Shown: piece after piece, positions 32,345 through 40,607 of the stretch
Numbering within the stretch: position 1 is the first letter of the stretch
Layout of the letters: every line of letters starts with the position of its first letter
Origin: Zetaproteobacteria bacterium
GTDB lineage: Bacteria > Pseudomonadota > Alphaproteobacteria > Micavibrionales > Micavibrionaceae
NCBI GenBank assembly: GCA_002747015.1
Contig: NVXI01000001.1
Coordinates: forward strand, 13,516-54,122
Direction of reading: 5' to 3'
DNA length: 40,607 nt
The notes under the pieces: model-generated
Database searches by the model: none
Seen by the model: only the letters and a program-made list of their open reading frames with translations
Told to the model about the DNA's origin: nothing
Program-made: the position numbers and the translations under genes

Positions 32345-34954
32345 CTATGACAACTCCTCTGAACTATTCACCGCAGCTTGTTCAATAATAAATTCCAAAG
32401 CATCCCTCTCCACATCAACATTAACATGAGAGCCACTGAATAACTCCCCTGATAATAACAGCTCGGCAAGCTTGTTTTGTAAGTGAACCTGTATTGTACG
32501 TTTGAGTGGCCTAGCACCATAAACTGGATCATACCCTTTATCCGCAATCCAACGCCGCGCATCATCGGACAGTTTCAAGCTGACCTGTTGTATCGCAAGT
32601 AATTCATGTAGGTAGGCTAATTGAATATTAACAATACCCTCAATCTCATCCCGACCCAAGCGCGCGAATAATAGTGTTTCATCGATACGGTTCAAAAACT
32701 CAGGTCTAAAGCTGGCGCGGACAACATTCATAACATCCTCGCGCACCATACCTACATCCTCGCCCTCTTTCTGATTAACCAGAAATTCACTGCCCAAATT
32801 CGATGTCATAATCAACAGAGTATTACTGAAATTAACTGTGCGCCCTTGCCCATCAGTTAAACGCCCATCATCCAGAACTTGTAACAAAACGTTAAACACA
32901 TCTGGGTGCGCTTTCTCAATTTCATCAAACAAGACGACCTGATAAGGACGACGGCGTACGGATTCGGTTAGCGCACCACCTTCCTCATACCCAACATATC
33001 CTGGAGGCGCGCCAATCATGCGCGATACAGAATGTTTTTCCATATATTCAGACATATCCAATCGTAAAAGTGCTGTCTCGTCATCAAATAGAAACTCAGC
33101 CAAGGCCTTCGTTAGCTCGGTTTTACCAACACCAGTCGGCCCAAGAAACAAAAAAGATCCAATCGGCCTGTTCGGAGCCTGTAGTCCTGCACGCGAACGG
33201 CGTATCGCATTCGCCACAGCGCAAATAGCCTCATCCTGCCCAATAACACGCTGCCGCAGTTTCTCTTCCATAGCTAAAAGTTTATCACGCTCTCCCTCCA
33301 TCATCTTATCGACTGGTATGCCTGTCCATTTACTGACGATATAAGCGATATCATCGCTCGTGACCTCTTCATTGATCAAATTTTGAGAATCATCCGCCGC
33401 AGAAACTTTTAGCTTCTCCTCCAAACTAGGAATAGTAGAGTATTTCAGTTCACTGGCCTTTTCCCAAGCCCCATCACGCTCTGCCTGTTCCAATTCACCG
33501 CGCGCACGATCAAGGCTTTCTGTGTGACGTTGCCCGGCATTAAGTTTTTCTTTCTCCGCCGTCCACTGCCCTGTCAAATCAGCCGATTTTGATTCAAGCG
33601 TATCCAGCTCTTTCTCCAATTTCTTAAGCCGCTCTTTGGAACCCTTATCTTTCTCTTTCTTCAGAGCCTCCCTCTCAATTTTAAGCTGCACAATACGGCG
33701 ATCTAACTCATCAATTGCCTCTGGCTTACTATCCACTTGCATCCGCAAACGGGATGCAGCCTCATCAACCAAATCAATCGCCTTATCAGGCAAGAACCTA
33801 TCCGTAATATATCGATCCGATAACATAGAAGCGGAAACGATTGCCGCATCTGTGATGCGCACACCGTGATGAAGCTCGTATTTTCCCTTCAAGCCACGTA
33901 AAATCGAGATTGTATCCTCAACCGTCGGCTCAGATACAAAAACAGTTTGAAAACGCCGCGCCAACGCCGCATCCTTTTCTATATGCTTACGATATTCATC
34001 AAGCGTTGTTGCCCCAACCATGCGCAACTCTCCGCGAGCAAGCGCAGGCTTCAACATATTAGACGCATCCATAGACCCTTCACTTTTTCCTGCGCCAACC
34101 AAAGTATGCAGCTCATCAAGGAACATTATAATTTGACCATCAGCAGAAGCAATCTCATCAACGACAGCTTTCAAACGTTCTTCAAAATCTCCGCGAAATT
34201 TTGCCCCTGCTAGTAACGCTCCAAGGTCAAGCGACATCAAACGCTTGTCCTTCAAAGATTCTGGAACATCACCATTTATGATACGTTGAGCCAGCCCTTC
34301 AATAATGGCGGTTTTACCTACCCCTGGCTCCCCAATCAAAACAGGGTTATTTTTCGTCCGACGCGAAAGAACCTGAATGGTGCGCCTGATCTCTTCATCC
34401 CGCCCAATAATCGGGTCAAGCTTCCCATTACGCGCTGCCTCTGTTAAATCCTGTGCATATTTATTCAACGCATCAAATTGATCCTCTGCACTTGCACTGT
34501 CCGCCGTGCGCCCCTTACGCACATCATTGATGGCCTGGTTTACTTTTGTGTCACTCATACCAACATCTGCCAAATATCCAGCGACATCGGTTTTTTTCGC
34601 CATAATCATGGCCTGTAAAATACGCTCGGTTGTGACAAAGCGATCACCAGCCTTCTCAGCAATCATTTCCGCATCAGCAACAATTTTCGCCAAATCACCA
34701 GACAAGCGGAGCTGCCCCGCACCAGAACCACTCACCGCCGGAAACTTTGATATTGCTAAATCAACTGCGCTTTTCAAATCGGCCAAATGACCATCGCATC
34801 CACGCACAAGCTTCGACACGAGTGCATCGGAGTCATCCAGCATAACTTTCAACAAATGCTCAGGCTCAAGTGATTGATGACTATGTCGCGTCGCAAGAGT
34901 CTGCGCCTCTTGTAAAAAACTTTTTGTTTTCTCAGTTAGCTTATCAAAATTCAT
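32345..34954 (-). CDS. clpB: ATP-dependent chaperone ClpB
   Basis: 869 aa from ATG 34954; the frame opens 14 codons earlier, but GGGAAGAA directly before 34954 and family alignment ([10 protein letters not shown]) fix the start. N-terminal Clp repeat domain, first AAA+ with Walker A G-E-P-G-V-G-K-T (208-215), the long coiled-coil M-domain that defines ClpB (about 400-520), and second AAA+ with G-P-T-G-V-G-K-T (605-612). It disaggregates proteins together with DnaK. A promoter directly follows the terminator of the DUF4167 gene. Confidence 0.98.
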   Translation of the reverse strand: MNFDKLTEKTKSFLQEAQTLATRHSHQSLEPEHLLKVMLDDSDALVSKLVRGCDGHLADLKSAVDLAISKFPAVSGSGAGQLRLSGDLAKIVADAEMIAEKAGDRFVTTERILQAMIMAKKTDVAGYLADVGMSDTKVNQAINDVRKGRTADSASAEDQFDALNKYAQDLTEAARNGKLDPIIGRDEEIRRTIQVLSRRTKNNPVLIGEPGVGKTAIIEGLAQRIINGDVPESLKDKRLMSLDLGALLAGAKFRGDFEERLKAVVDEIASADGQIIMFLDELHTLVGAGKSEGSMDASNMLKPALARGELRMVGATTLDEYRKHIEKDAALARRFQTVFVSEPTVEDTISILRGLKGKYELHHGVRITDAAIVSASMLSDRYITDRFLPDKAIDLVDEAASRLRMQVDSKPEAIDELDRRIVQLKIEREALKKEKDKGSKERLKKLEKELDTLESKSADLTGQWTAEKEKLNAGQRHTESLDRARGELEQAERDGAWEKASELKYSTIPSLEEKLKVSAADDSQNLINEEVTSDDIAYIVSKWTGIPVDKMMEGERDKLLAMEEKLRQRVIGQDEAICAVANAIRRSRAGLQAPNRPIGSFLFLGPTGVGKTELTKALAEFLFDDETALLRLDMSEYMEKHSVSRMIGAPPGYVGYEEGGALTESVRRRPYQVVLFDEIEKAHPDVFNVLLQVLDDGRLTDGQGRTVNFSNTLLIMTSNLGSEFLVNQKEGEDVGMVREDVMNVVRASFRPEFLNRIDETLLFARLGRDEIEGIVNIQLAYLHELLAIQQVSLKLSDDARRWIADKGYDPVYGARPLKRTIQVHLQNKLAELLLSGELFSGSHVNVDVERDALEFIIEQAAVNSSEELS

Positions 34955-35008
34955 AATAAATTCTTCCCATAAAAACGCATGATATATCCGACACACTATG
35001 ATCTGATT

Positions 35009-35036
35009 ATTTTATTGATTATATGATTTAAATCAA
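35009..35036 (-). promoter_or_regulatory. Probable clpB promoter
   Basis: On the minus strand CTTGATT with TTGATT at 35031-35036, 16-bp spacer, TAAAAT at 35009-35014. The CTTGA beginning is shared with alphaproteobacterial RpoH -35 boxes, but the -10 is closer to the housekeeping type. The region also holds the palindrome TGATTTAAATCA (35024-35035). Confidence 0.45.
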
Positions 35037-35064
35037 GAAAAAGGCGGTCTATAAGAACCGCCTT
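35036..35064 (-). terminator. Terminator after the DUF4167 gene
   Basis: Minus-strand AAGGCGGT-n8-ACCGCCTT (35041-35064), perfect eight-pair stem followed by TTTTTC. It ends where the clpB -35 begins, separating the DUF4167 transcript from clpB. Confidence 0.88.
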
Positions 35065-35092
35065 ACATAATTGCTATTTAAAACAAAGGAGA

Positions 35093-35602
35093 CTAGTCAA
35101 CAGACTCTGATTCCTGTTGTGTTTCTTTCACGTCACTCTTAACAGAAACATCAGGACCCAGGATGCTCGATGGCAAAGATAAATCCACAGCCTCATCAAC
35201 GTTTTTACCTACATTATCAACAGACTTATCTACATTCTTAGGCTCAACGTTATTGCTAGGCTTGCCACCTTCAACACGATTACCTTCATCATCTGCAACG
35301 ACACCATTATCAAGCCCTTGAACTTTCTTCGCTTCTTGAGCACCGCTTAACTCATTAATCATACGGATATAATGTTCAGCATGCTGGAAATAGTTCTCCG
35401 CAATAGTATGCTCACCAAGTGCCGTCGAGTCTTTCGCCAAAGCCAAATATTTCTCTGCAACCTGATGCGCCGTGCCACGAATGCGTACATCTGGACCATT
35501 ACTATCATATACCTGTGTACGCGGCTGATTATTACGGCGACCGTTATTGCCATTATTATTGTTACGGTTTCTATGTCTTCTATTCGATGTTCCGTGTCTC
35601 AT
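35093..35602 (-). CDS. DUF4167 domain-containing protein
   Basis: 169 aa. The Arg/Asn-rich N-terminus (R-H-R-N-R-N-N-N-N-G-N-N-G-R-R-N-N) is typical of the family and could bind nucleic acid. The conserved core V-R-I-R-G-T-A-H-Q-V-A-E-K-Y and A-E-N-Y-F-Q-H-A-E-H-Y-I-R (about 39-81) is the DUF4167 domain, and the tail is acidic and disordered. Function unknown; the gene consistently sits between prmC and clpB in Alphaproteobacteria, as here. A 222-base gap separates it from prmC. Confidence 0.93.
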   Translation of the reverse strand: MRHGTSNRRHRNRNNNNGNNGRRNNQPRTQVYDSNGPDVRIRGTAHQVAEKYLALAKDSTALGEHTIAENYFQHAEHYIRMINELSGAQEAKKVQGLDNGVVADDEGNRVEGGKPSNNVEPKNVDKSVDNVGKNVDEAVDLSLPSSILGPDVSVKSDVKETQQESESVD

Positions 35603-35824
35603 ATTCTAGTCCATAAGCGTTATAATTTTACACAACTCAACACGTACACCATACAACATTTCTGTAGGTATAAACAGCCTGATACGTCAAAGCCTGTATA
35701 GTTAAACACAATATATTGTTATCGCCTCATTCACTCTAACCGTATATTGTGGTCGTGTTGTGTTGAACAATTACAAACTACAGCGAAGCACCATTTCCAA
35801 TCAAGCCGTATCGTTAAAAAAAAA

Positions 35825-36694
35825 TTATTTATCCCCACTAGAGATATCCACAACCCGCGGATTCCCTGCAAGATCAAAGTAGACGGTGCGTTGCGCAAAT
35901 CCAGATTCTTCCGCGAGTCGCATCACATCTTTTTCCTGATCATAACCGATTTCAAACAGGGCAATTCCATTAGTATTTAGAAAGTTTTTTAATTGCGGGA
36001 AAAGTTCTTTATAGGGAGTTAAGCCATCACGACCACCATCAAGTGCGATAATCGGATCGTGATTTTTAACCTCATTCGATAGATTCGCAATAACTTGATT
36101 CGAGATATAAGGCGGATTCGACACAATAAGATCAAATTTCTTATCAATTGATTCCATCCAAGAGCCACATAAAAAGTGGGATCTATCCGAAACATGATTC
36201 TTTTGTGCGTTCTGCTTTGCACAGGTAACCGCGCCCAATGACAGATCAATGCCATAACCACGCGCATTTTCAAATTCAAACAGCAGCGACACCAATAAGC
36301 AACCGCTACCCGTACCTAAATCAAGAATCTCTAATGGCTGCTTACGATCAGGGAAATTCTTTAACGCAATATCAATGATCAACTCACTATCTGGACGTGG
36401 GTCAAGAGTATCTGGGGAAAGTTCAAAATCTAATCCCCAAAACTCACGATAACCAAAAATGCGCGATAATGGCTTGCCCGCTAAACGCGCCTGCACATCT
36501 TCCATAATTTTAGTATATTGAGATTGCGTAATGGGATCATCAGGCCGCGCTATAATATCCGACCAATCATAGGACGTACGTTCCTCAATCATAAAGCGCG
36601 CATCAAGATCTGGCGTATCCAATCCTGCCTCTTCAAGAAGAGAGATTATATTATTATAAAATGATTTCAGCTTAAGTTGAAATGATGCAGGCAT
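35825..36694 (-). CDS. prmC: Peptide chain release factor N5-glutamine methyltransferase
   Basis: 289 aa. SAM-binding motif L-D-L-G-T-G-S-G-C (125-133) and catalytic N-P-P-Y (193-196), with an N-terminal helical domain that recognises the release factor. It methylates the Gln of the GGQ motif in RF1/RF2. It starts five bases after prfA, its substrate's gene, in the usual arrangement. Confidence 0.97.
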   Translation of the reverse strand: MPASFQLKLKSFYNNIISLLEEAGLDTPDLDARFMIEERTSYDWSDIIARPDDPITQSQYTKIMEDVQARLAGKPLSRIFGYREFWGLDFELSPDTLDPRPDSELIIDIALKNFPDRKQPLEILDLGTGSGCLLVSLLFEFENARGYGIDLSLGAVTCAKQNAQKNHVSDRSHFLCGSWMESIDKKFDLIVSNPPYISNQVIANLSNEVKNHDPIIALDGGRDGLTPYKELFPQLKNFLNTNGIALFEIGYDQEKDVMRLAEESGFAQRTVYFDLAGNPRVVDISSGDK

Positions 36695-36699
36695 CGTAA

Positions 36700-37764
36700 T
36701 TATGTTTCCAACCGCGCCAATGCTTCGGCTTGGTCTTCCGCAATCAGCGCATCAATCACTTCATCCAATGCCTCACCACGTACAACATCATCCAACTTAT
36801 AAAGCGTTAGATTAATACGGTGATCTGTCAAACGACCTTGCGGAAAATTATAGGTACGAATGCGCTCTGACCTGTCGCCAGAACCAATTTGGGATTTCCG
36901 ATCTTCAGCACGCTCATCCGCAAGAATCTGACGTTCACGGTCATATAAACGCGTCCGCAAAACTTTCATAGCCTTTTCTCTGTTCTTAATTTGAGAGCGT
37001 GCTTCTTGCATTTCAACAACAACACCCGTCGGTAAATGGACGATACGAACCGCACTATCTGTTGTGTTAACATGCTGTCCACCTGCCCCTTGAGCGCGAT
37101 ATGTATCAATGCGTAAATCTTTTGTTTCAATTTTCACATCAACGTCTTCTGCCTCAGGCAACACCGCCACAGTCGCAGCAGAAGTATGTACACGGCCTTG
37201 TGTTTCGGTTTTTGGAACACGCTGCACACGATGAACCCCAGATTCAAATTTCATTTTTGCAAAAACATTTGTGCCACTTATCTGCGCAATCACTTCCTTA
37301 TACCCGCCGACATCATTCTCGGATGCCTCAACAACCTCAAAGCGCCAGCCCATTTTTGCTGCATAGCCTTTATACATGCCAAACAAGTCCGCACAAAACA
37401 AACCAGCCTCATCCCCACCAGTACCAGCACGTATTTCCAATATGGCATTTTTGGTGTCTGCCTCATCCTTAGGAATCAAAACAAGGCGAATTTGTCTTTC
37501 CAACTCAGGAATTCTGGAGTTCAATGCACGTATTTCTTCCTCCGCCATTGATTTCATTTCCGGATCGTCAAGCAAGCCCTCGAGGTCTTCTTTTTCATCC
37601 ATGACTTGATCTAATTCAGTAATGGCCTCTACAACGGGTAAAAGCTCCGCATACTCAACAGACAATTTCGTAAACTCATCACCACTCAAACCGACAGTAG
37701 ACATCAAGACAGCCAACTCCCTATGGCGATCGCAAATAGATGATAATTTTTCCTGCATAGACAT
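36700..37764 (-). CDS. prfA: Peptide chain release factor 1
   Basis: 354 aa. GGQ at 228-230 in G-A-G-G-Q-H-V-N, the hydrolysis motif, and the stop-codon recognition tripeptide P-K-T (184-186), at the position where E. coli RF1 has P-A-T; this marks RF1 and not RF2. It releases peptides at UAA and UAG. Co-transcribed with prmC; 100 bases separate it from the preceding rodZ gene. Confidence 0.98.
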   Translation of the reverse strand: MSMQEKLSSICDRHRELAVLMSTVGLSGDEFTKLSVEYAELLPVVEAITELDQVMDEKEDLEGLLDDPEMKSMAEEEIRALNSRIPELERQIRLVLIPKDEADTKNAILEIRAGTGGDEAGLFCADLFGMYKGYAAKMGWRFEVVEASENDVGGYKEVIAQISGTNVFAKMKFESGVHRVQRVPKTETQGRVHTSAATVAVLPEAEDVDVKIETKDLRIDTYRAQGAGGQHVNTTDSAVRIVHLPTGVVVEMQEARSQIKNREKAMKVLRTRLYDRERQILADERAEDRKSQIGSGDRSERIRTYNFPQGRLTDHRINLTLYKLDDVVRGEALDEVIDALIAEDQAEALARLET

Positions 37765-37864
37765 GGCTTAGTTCTCTTACTTTATAATTTTATTCAATAA
37801 CTTAATTATCAAGGATATTTGATACGTTACCTTAATAGCTTTTCAAAGGAAAAAATCATTAAAT

Positions 37865-38749
37865 TTAAGGCTTAATAATAGGTATCACGCCCTCTGATAC
37901 GCTTAGTTCTTTAAAATCCAATGTTCTAAGGTAACTGATATCAAGAGGAATATCACGACGTACATCCCCATCTTTACCCAAAGGTTTCAATGGGCGACCA
38001 TTCACAATAATTTCAACGTTTGCCGCATTCCCCAAAGACATACTGAGCCCGGGGCTATCAGGAACAAAGTATTGATCCCCCTTTTCCAAAATATTGGAAA
38101 CAAGAATCTCGCCCTTTCCATTCTTAATTTCAACCCAACTACTTTTCATTATATTAAGAATAATCCCAGGATTATCTGCCTTTTCATCACTCATATTTTC
38201 TACAACGACCTCTGGATTAACGACAGCCAACGGACCTATAATTTCCTCTACGCTTGGCGGTGGCTGCACCAGAATATCCTGTGCAACATGATTCTTAATC
38301 TCCTCTGGCACGGCTTGCACAACAAATAAAGATTGTGATGTGCGCCCATTTAACGCATGCACACCAAGATAAAACATAGAGAAGACAAAAAGAGATATCG
38401 TCACAAGCCAAAGCGCAGGCGTCTTCGTTTCAGACGCTAAAACAGGAAAAGATAACAAAGACTTTACCTGACCATCCATATATTGTGCCTTGAACAACTG
38501 AACCACTTTTGCACCATCAAGGCCAAGATACTCTGCATAACTACGAACAAACCCAATGGCATATACTCGCCCTGGCAATTCCTTCATATCGCCCTTTTCA
38601 ATCGCATCAATTTGACAGGCACGTATGCGCAATATCCCCTCAACATCCTCAAGAGTCTGTTCATAATAGATGCGTGTTCGACGAAGAGCCTCGCCAACAT
38701 CAACATTTGCGATAGATTCCAACTCTTCAACTGGTAAAGGGGTTCTCAT
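37865..38749 (-). CDS. rodZ: RodZ-like cytoskeletal/HTH membrane protein
   Basis: 294 aa. N-terminal cytoplasmic helix-turn-helix of the RodZ type (about 16-88: V-G-E-A-L-R-R-T-R...L-P-G-R-V-Y-A-I-G-F-V-R-S-Y-A), one transmembrane segment (111-133), a linker, and a C-terminal DUF4115-type beta domain (about 195-275, S-S-W-V-E-I-K...Y-F-V-P). RodZ links MreB to the cell-wall elongation machinery. It starts 13 bases after lysC on the same strand and is likely co-transcribed with it. In many Alphaproteobacteria this position is next to ispG or ptsP, not present here. Confidence 0.85.
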   Translation of the reverse strand: MRTPLPVEELESIANVDVGEALRRTRIYYEQTLEDVEGILRIRACQIDAIEKGDMKELPGRVYAIGFVRSYAEYLGLDGAKVVQLFKAQYMDGQVKSLLSFPVLASETKTPALWLVTISLFVFSMFYLGVHALNGRTSQSLFVVQAVPEEIKNHVAQDILVQPPPSVEEIIGPLAVVNPEVVVENMSDEKADNPGIILNIMKSSWVEIKNGKGEILVSNILEKGDQYFVPDSPGLSMSLGNAANVEIIVNGRPLKPLGKDGDVRRDIPLDISYLRTLDFKELSVSEGVIPIIKP

Positions 38750-38762
38750 AATAAACAGGAGT

Positions 38763-40004
38763 CTACGTTATTTCTGTACTTTCATCCAGCCCATAAGCAG
38801 CATGCAACGAACGCACAGCAAGCTCAGTATAATCAGCATCAATTAAAACACTAATTTTAATCTCGGATGTAGAAATAACATGAATATTTATATTCTTATC
38901 AGCCAATGTTCTAAACATTGTATTGGCCACACCTGCATGGCTTTTCATACCAATTCCAACAATAGAAATTTTTGCCAGATTATCGTTAACAACAATATCT
39001 CTATACGACACGCCGATATCACCTTTTAGCGTCTTAACAGCAAGGTCCAATTCTGCACGCGGCACAGTAAATGTCATATCCGTGCGCCCTTCTGTAGAAA
39101 TGTTTTGAACAATCATATCAACATTAATTGCCGCCTTCGCCAAAGGAGCGAACAAACTTGCCGCTGCACCGGGTATGTCTTCTACGCCAACAACAGTAAT
39201 TTTTGCTTCATCGTTATTATGCGCTATACCACTAACCAATTCTTGTTCCAAAATTTGATCCTCCGTTGTTACCAATGTTCCTTTACGCGCACTACCGACA
39301 TCCTCTGCAAAACTAGAGAGAACCTGAATAGGGACAGCATTTTTCGCGCCCATTTCAACTGAACGCGTCTGTAAAACCTTACTCCCCAATGAAGCCAATT
39401 CTAACATTTCTTCATAAGAAATTTTATGTATCTTTCTAGCCATTGGAACGATACGCGGATCCGCAGTATAAACTCCAGAAACATCGGTATAAATATCACA
39501 GCGATCCGCCTTTAATGCAGCAGCCATCGCCACAGCAGAGGTATCAGAACCACCACGCCCCAACGTTGCCACACGGTTTTTCTCTGTAACACCTTGAAAT
39601 CCAGGTATAACAGCCACCTCTCCAGCATCAAGTCGCTTACGAATTTCCTCTGTGTCAATATTTTCAATCCGAGCCTTACCATGCACATTATCAGTAAGGA
39701 TCGGAATTTGCCAACCAAGCCATGACCGTGCACTCACGCCGCGTTTTTGCAAAGCCATAGCCATCAAGCCAGCAGTAATTTGCTCTCCACTTGATACAAC
39801 AGTGTCATATTCACGCACATCATGCATTGGGCTAATCTCACCACAATATTCAACCAGAGTGTTGGTCACCCCCGACATCGCAGAGACAACAACAACAACT
39901 TTATGCCCTGCCTCTACCTCACGCGCGACCTTATCCGCAGCACTTTCAATGCGCTCAATATCCGCGACAGACGTTCCACCAAATTTTGCGACAATTAAAG
40001 CCAT
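38763..40004 (-). CDS. lysC: Aspartate kinase
   Basis: 413 aa. N-terminal amino-acid kinase domain with V-A-K-F-G-G-T-S-V-A (5-14), G-R-G-G-S-D-T-S-A and Y-T-D-V-S-G-V-Y-T-A-D-P-R; two C-terminal ACT domains (about 260-405) for feedback control by lysine and/or threonine. It makes aspartyl phosphate, the first step toward Lys, Met and Thr. Stand-alone kinase, not fused to homoserine dehydrogenase. Divergent from ubiG. Confidence 0.97.
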   Translation of the reverse strand: MALIVAKFGGTSVADIERIESAADKVAREVEAGHKVVVVVSAMSGVTNTLVEYCGEISPMHDVREYDTVVSSGEQITAGLMAMALQKRGVSARSWLGWQIPILTDNVHGKARIENIDTEEIRKRLDAGEVAVIPGFQGVTEKNRVATLGRGGSDTSAVAMAAALKADRCDIYTDVSGVYTADPRIVPMARKIHKISYEEMLELASLGSKVLQTRSVEMGAKNAVPIQVLSSFAEDVGSARKGTLVTTEDQILEQELVSGIAHNNDEAKITVVGVEDIPGAAASLFAPLAKAAINVDMIVQNISTEGRTDMTFTVPRAELDLAVKTLKGDIGVSYRDIVVNDNLAKISIVGIGMKSHAGVANTMFRTLADKNINIHVISTSEIKISVLIDADYTELAVRSLHAAYGLDESTEIT

Positions 40005-40032
40005 CTCTTAAATCTTTTATGCTCTTGTATTT

Positions 40033-40046
40033 ATAACCATGGTTAT
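40033..40046. promoter_or_regulatory. 14-bp palindrome between lysC and ubiG
   Basis: ATAACCATGGTTAT is perfectly symmetric and sits in the 87-base divergent region, 29 bases from the lysC start and 46 from the ubiG start. One or two such 14-mers are expected by chance in a window this size, so only location supports an operator role. Confidence 0.3.
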
Positions 40047-40091
40047 CCATACTCACCTCTGCACAAAAATCAAAGGAAAAAAGGGAAAAAA

Positions 40092-40607
40092 GTGGAAAAC
40101 ACGACAACAATTGATCCTGCCGAAATCATTCATTTTTCCAAAGACTCCAAAAAATGGTGGGACGAAGATGGACCATTTAAACCGCTACACCGCTTAAACC
40201 CCGTGCGCATGGAATATATAGAGAAACAAATTTCCGACCACTATACACAAGAATTCAGTAAACTTAATATTATTGACATTGGCTGTGGCGGAGGCTTGGC
40301 CAGCGAGTCATTGGCACAAATAGGTGCAAAAGTCACAGGCATTGATGCCGATGCCAATGCCATTGACGTTGCAAAAAATCACGCAAAAGAATCAAACCTT
40401 GATATTTCATATATTTGCGGTGACGCGCAAGATTTAGATGATAAATTCGATGTCGTTATTGCTTTGGAAATTATTGAACATGTTCGCAACATAGAAGATT
40501 TTATTAAAGTCTGCGTTGAGCGTCTTAAACCTGGCGGCCTACTTATTATGTCCACATTAAACCGTACAGCAAAATCATTCGCTTTGGGTATTGTTGCCGC
40601 AGAATAT
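40092..40607 (+). CDS. ubiG: Ubiquinone biosynthesis O-methyltransferase (5' part)
   Basis: 172 codons are present; the gene runs off the right edge. GTG start with AAGGG at good spacing. The product has the UbiG opening (K-W-W-D-E-D-G-P-F-K-P-L-H-R-L-N-P-V-R), SAM-binding I-D-I-G-C-G-G-G-L, acidic I-D-A-D, and E-I-I-E-H-V...L-K-P-G-G-L. UbiG performs both O-methylations of ubiquinone synthesis on the inner membrane surface. The ubiG/lysC divergent pair is common in Alphaproteobacteria. Confidence 0.95.
   Translation, partial: MENTTTIDPAEIIHFSKDSKKWWDEDGPFKPLHRLNPVRMEYIEKQISDHYTQEFSKLNIIDIGCGGGLASESLAQIGAKVTGIDADANAIDVAKNHAKESNLDISYICGDAQDLDDKFDVVIALEIIEHVRNIEDFIKVCVERLKPGGLLIMSTLNRTAKSFALGIVAAEY

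Overview
The window comes from an AT-rich alphaproteobacterial chromosome. It carries alphaproteobacterial markers: an NDUFS4-like complex I accessory subunit, DUF3126 and DUF4167 proteins, an ECF sigma factor with an NrsF (DUF1109) anti-sigma factor, an olsB-olsA ornithine-lipid pair, a zinc-less S4, and the order lysC-rodZ-prfA-prmC-DUF4167-clpB with ubiG divergent from lysC. The standard code with ordinary Shine-Dalgarno sites fits throughout. A low-GC free-living lineage near Rhodospirillales/Micavibrionales is my inference; the sequence does not settle the order. Nothing looks like an IS element, integrase, prophage or CRISPR array.

Layout. 1-1779: 5' end of a GDPD-type phosphodiesterase (minus strand), sigma factor/NrsF pair, complex I subunit. 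1856-3318: two tRNA-Arg genes (UCU, ACG) bracket a gene-poor islet with a secreted-protein gene broken by an in-frame TAA inside its signal peptide. 3461-7625: an unrecognised 564-aa protein, a low-molecular-weight tyrosine phosphatase, olsBA and DUF3126. 7706-10554: three exported proteins of unknown function, two of them Cys-containing paralogues. 10606-13785: the waaA-lpxK-lpxL lipid A/Kdo operon. 13799-14899: a protein with the zinc-site signature of class I (eukaryote-type) cyclic nucleotide phosphodiesterases. 15087-21558: aroG (class II DAHP synthase), nadE, gltX, a small ORF behind a G9 tract, trmJ and rpsD. 21751-23240: tRNA-Ile(CAU) and a cluster of tiny ORFs with a near-consensus promoter and strong inverted repeats. 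23383-28176: two large unrecognised proteins (603 and 954 aa), the second with degenerate copies of the LOG/lysine-decarboxylase-like fold. 28340-32289: M17 aminopeptidase, membrane protein, MurC-like ligase and lipoprotein. 32345-40004: clpB, DUF4167, prmC, prfA, rodZ and lysC, all on the minus strand. 40092-end: start of ubiG.

Functional themes. Envelope building is prominent: ornithine lipids, Kdo-lipid A, a Mur ligase, RodZ, a lipoprotein and exported proteins. Translation and housekeeping make up much of the rest (three tRNAs, gltX, trmJ, rpsD, prfA with its methylase prmC, clpB). The least explained loci are the paralogous secreted pair (8180-10554), the 603/954-aa pair (23383-28176), the class I PDE-like protein and the mini-ORF locus at 22590-23240.
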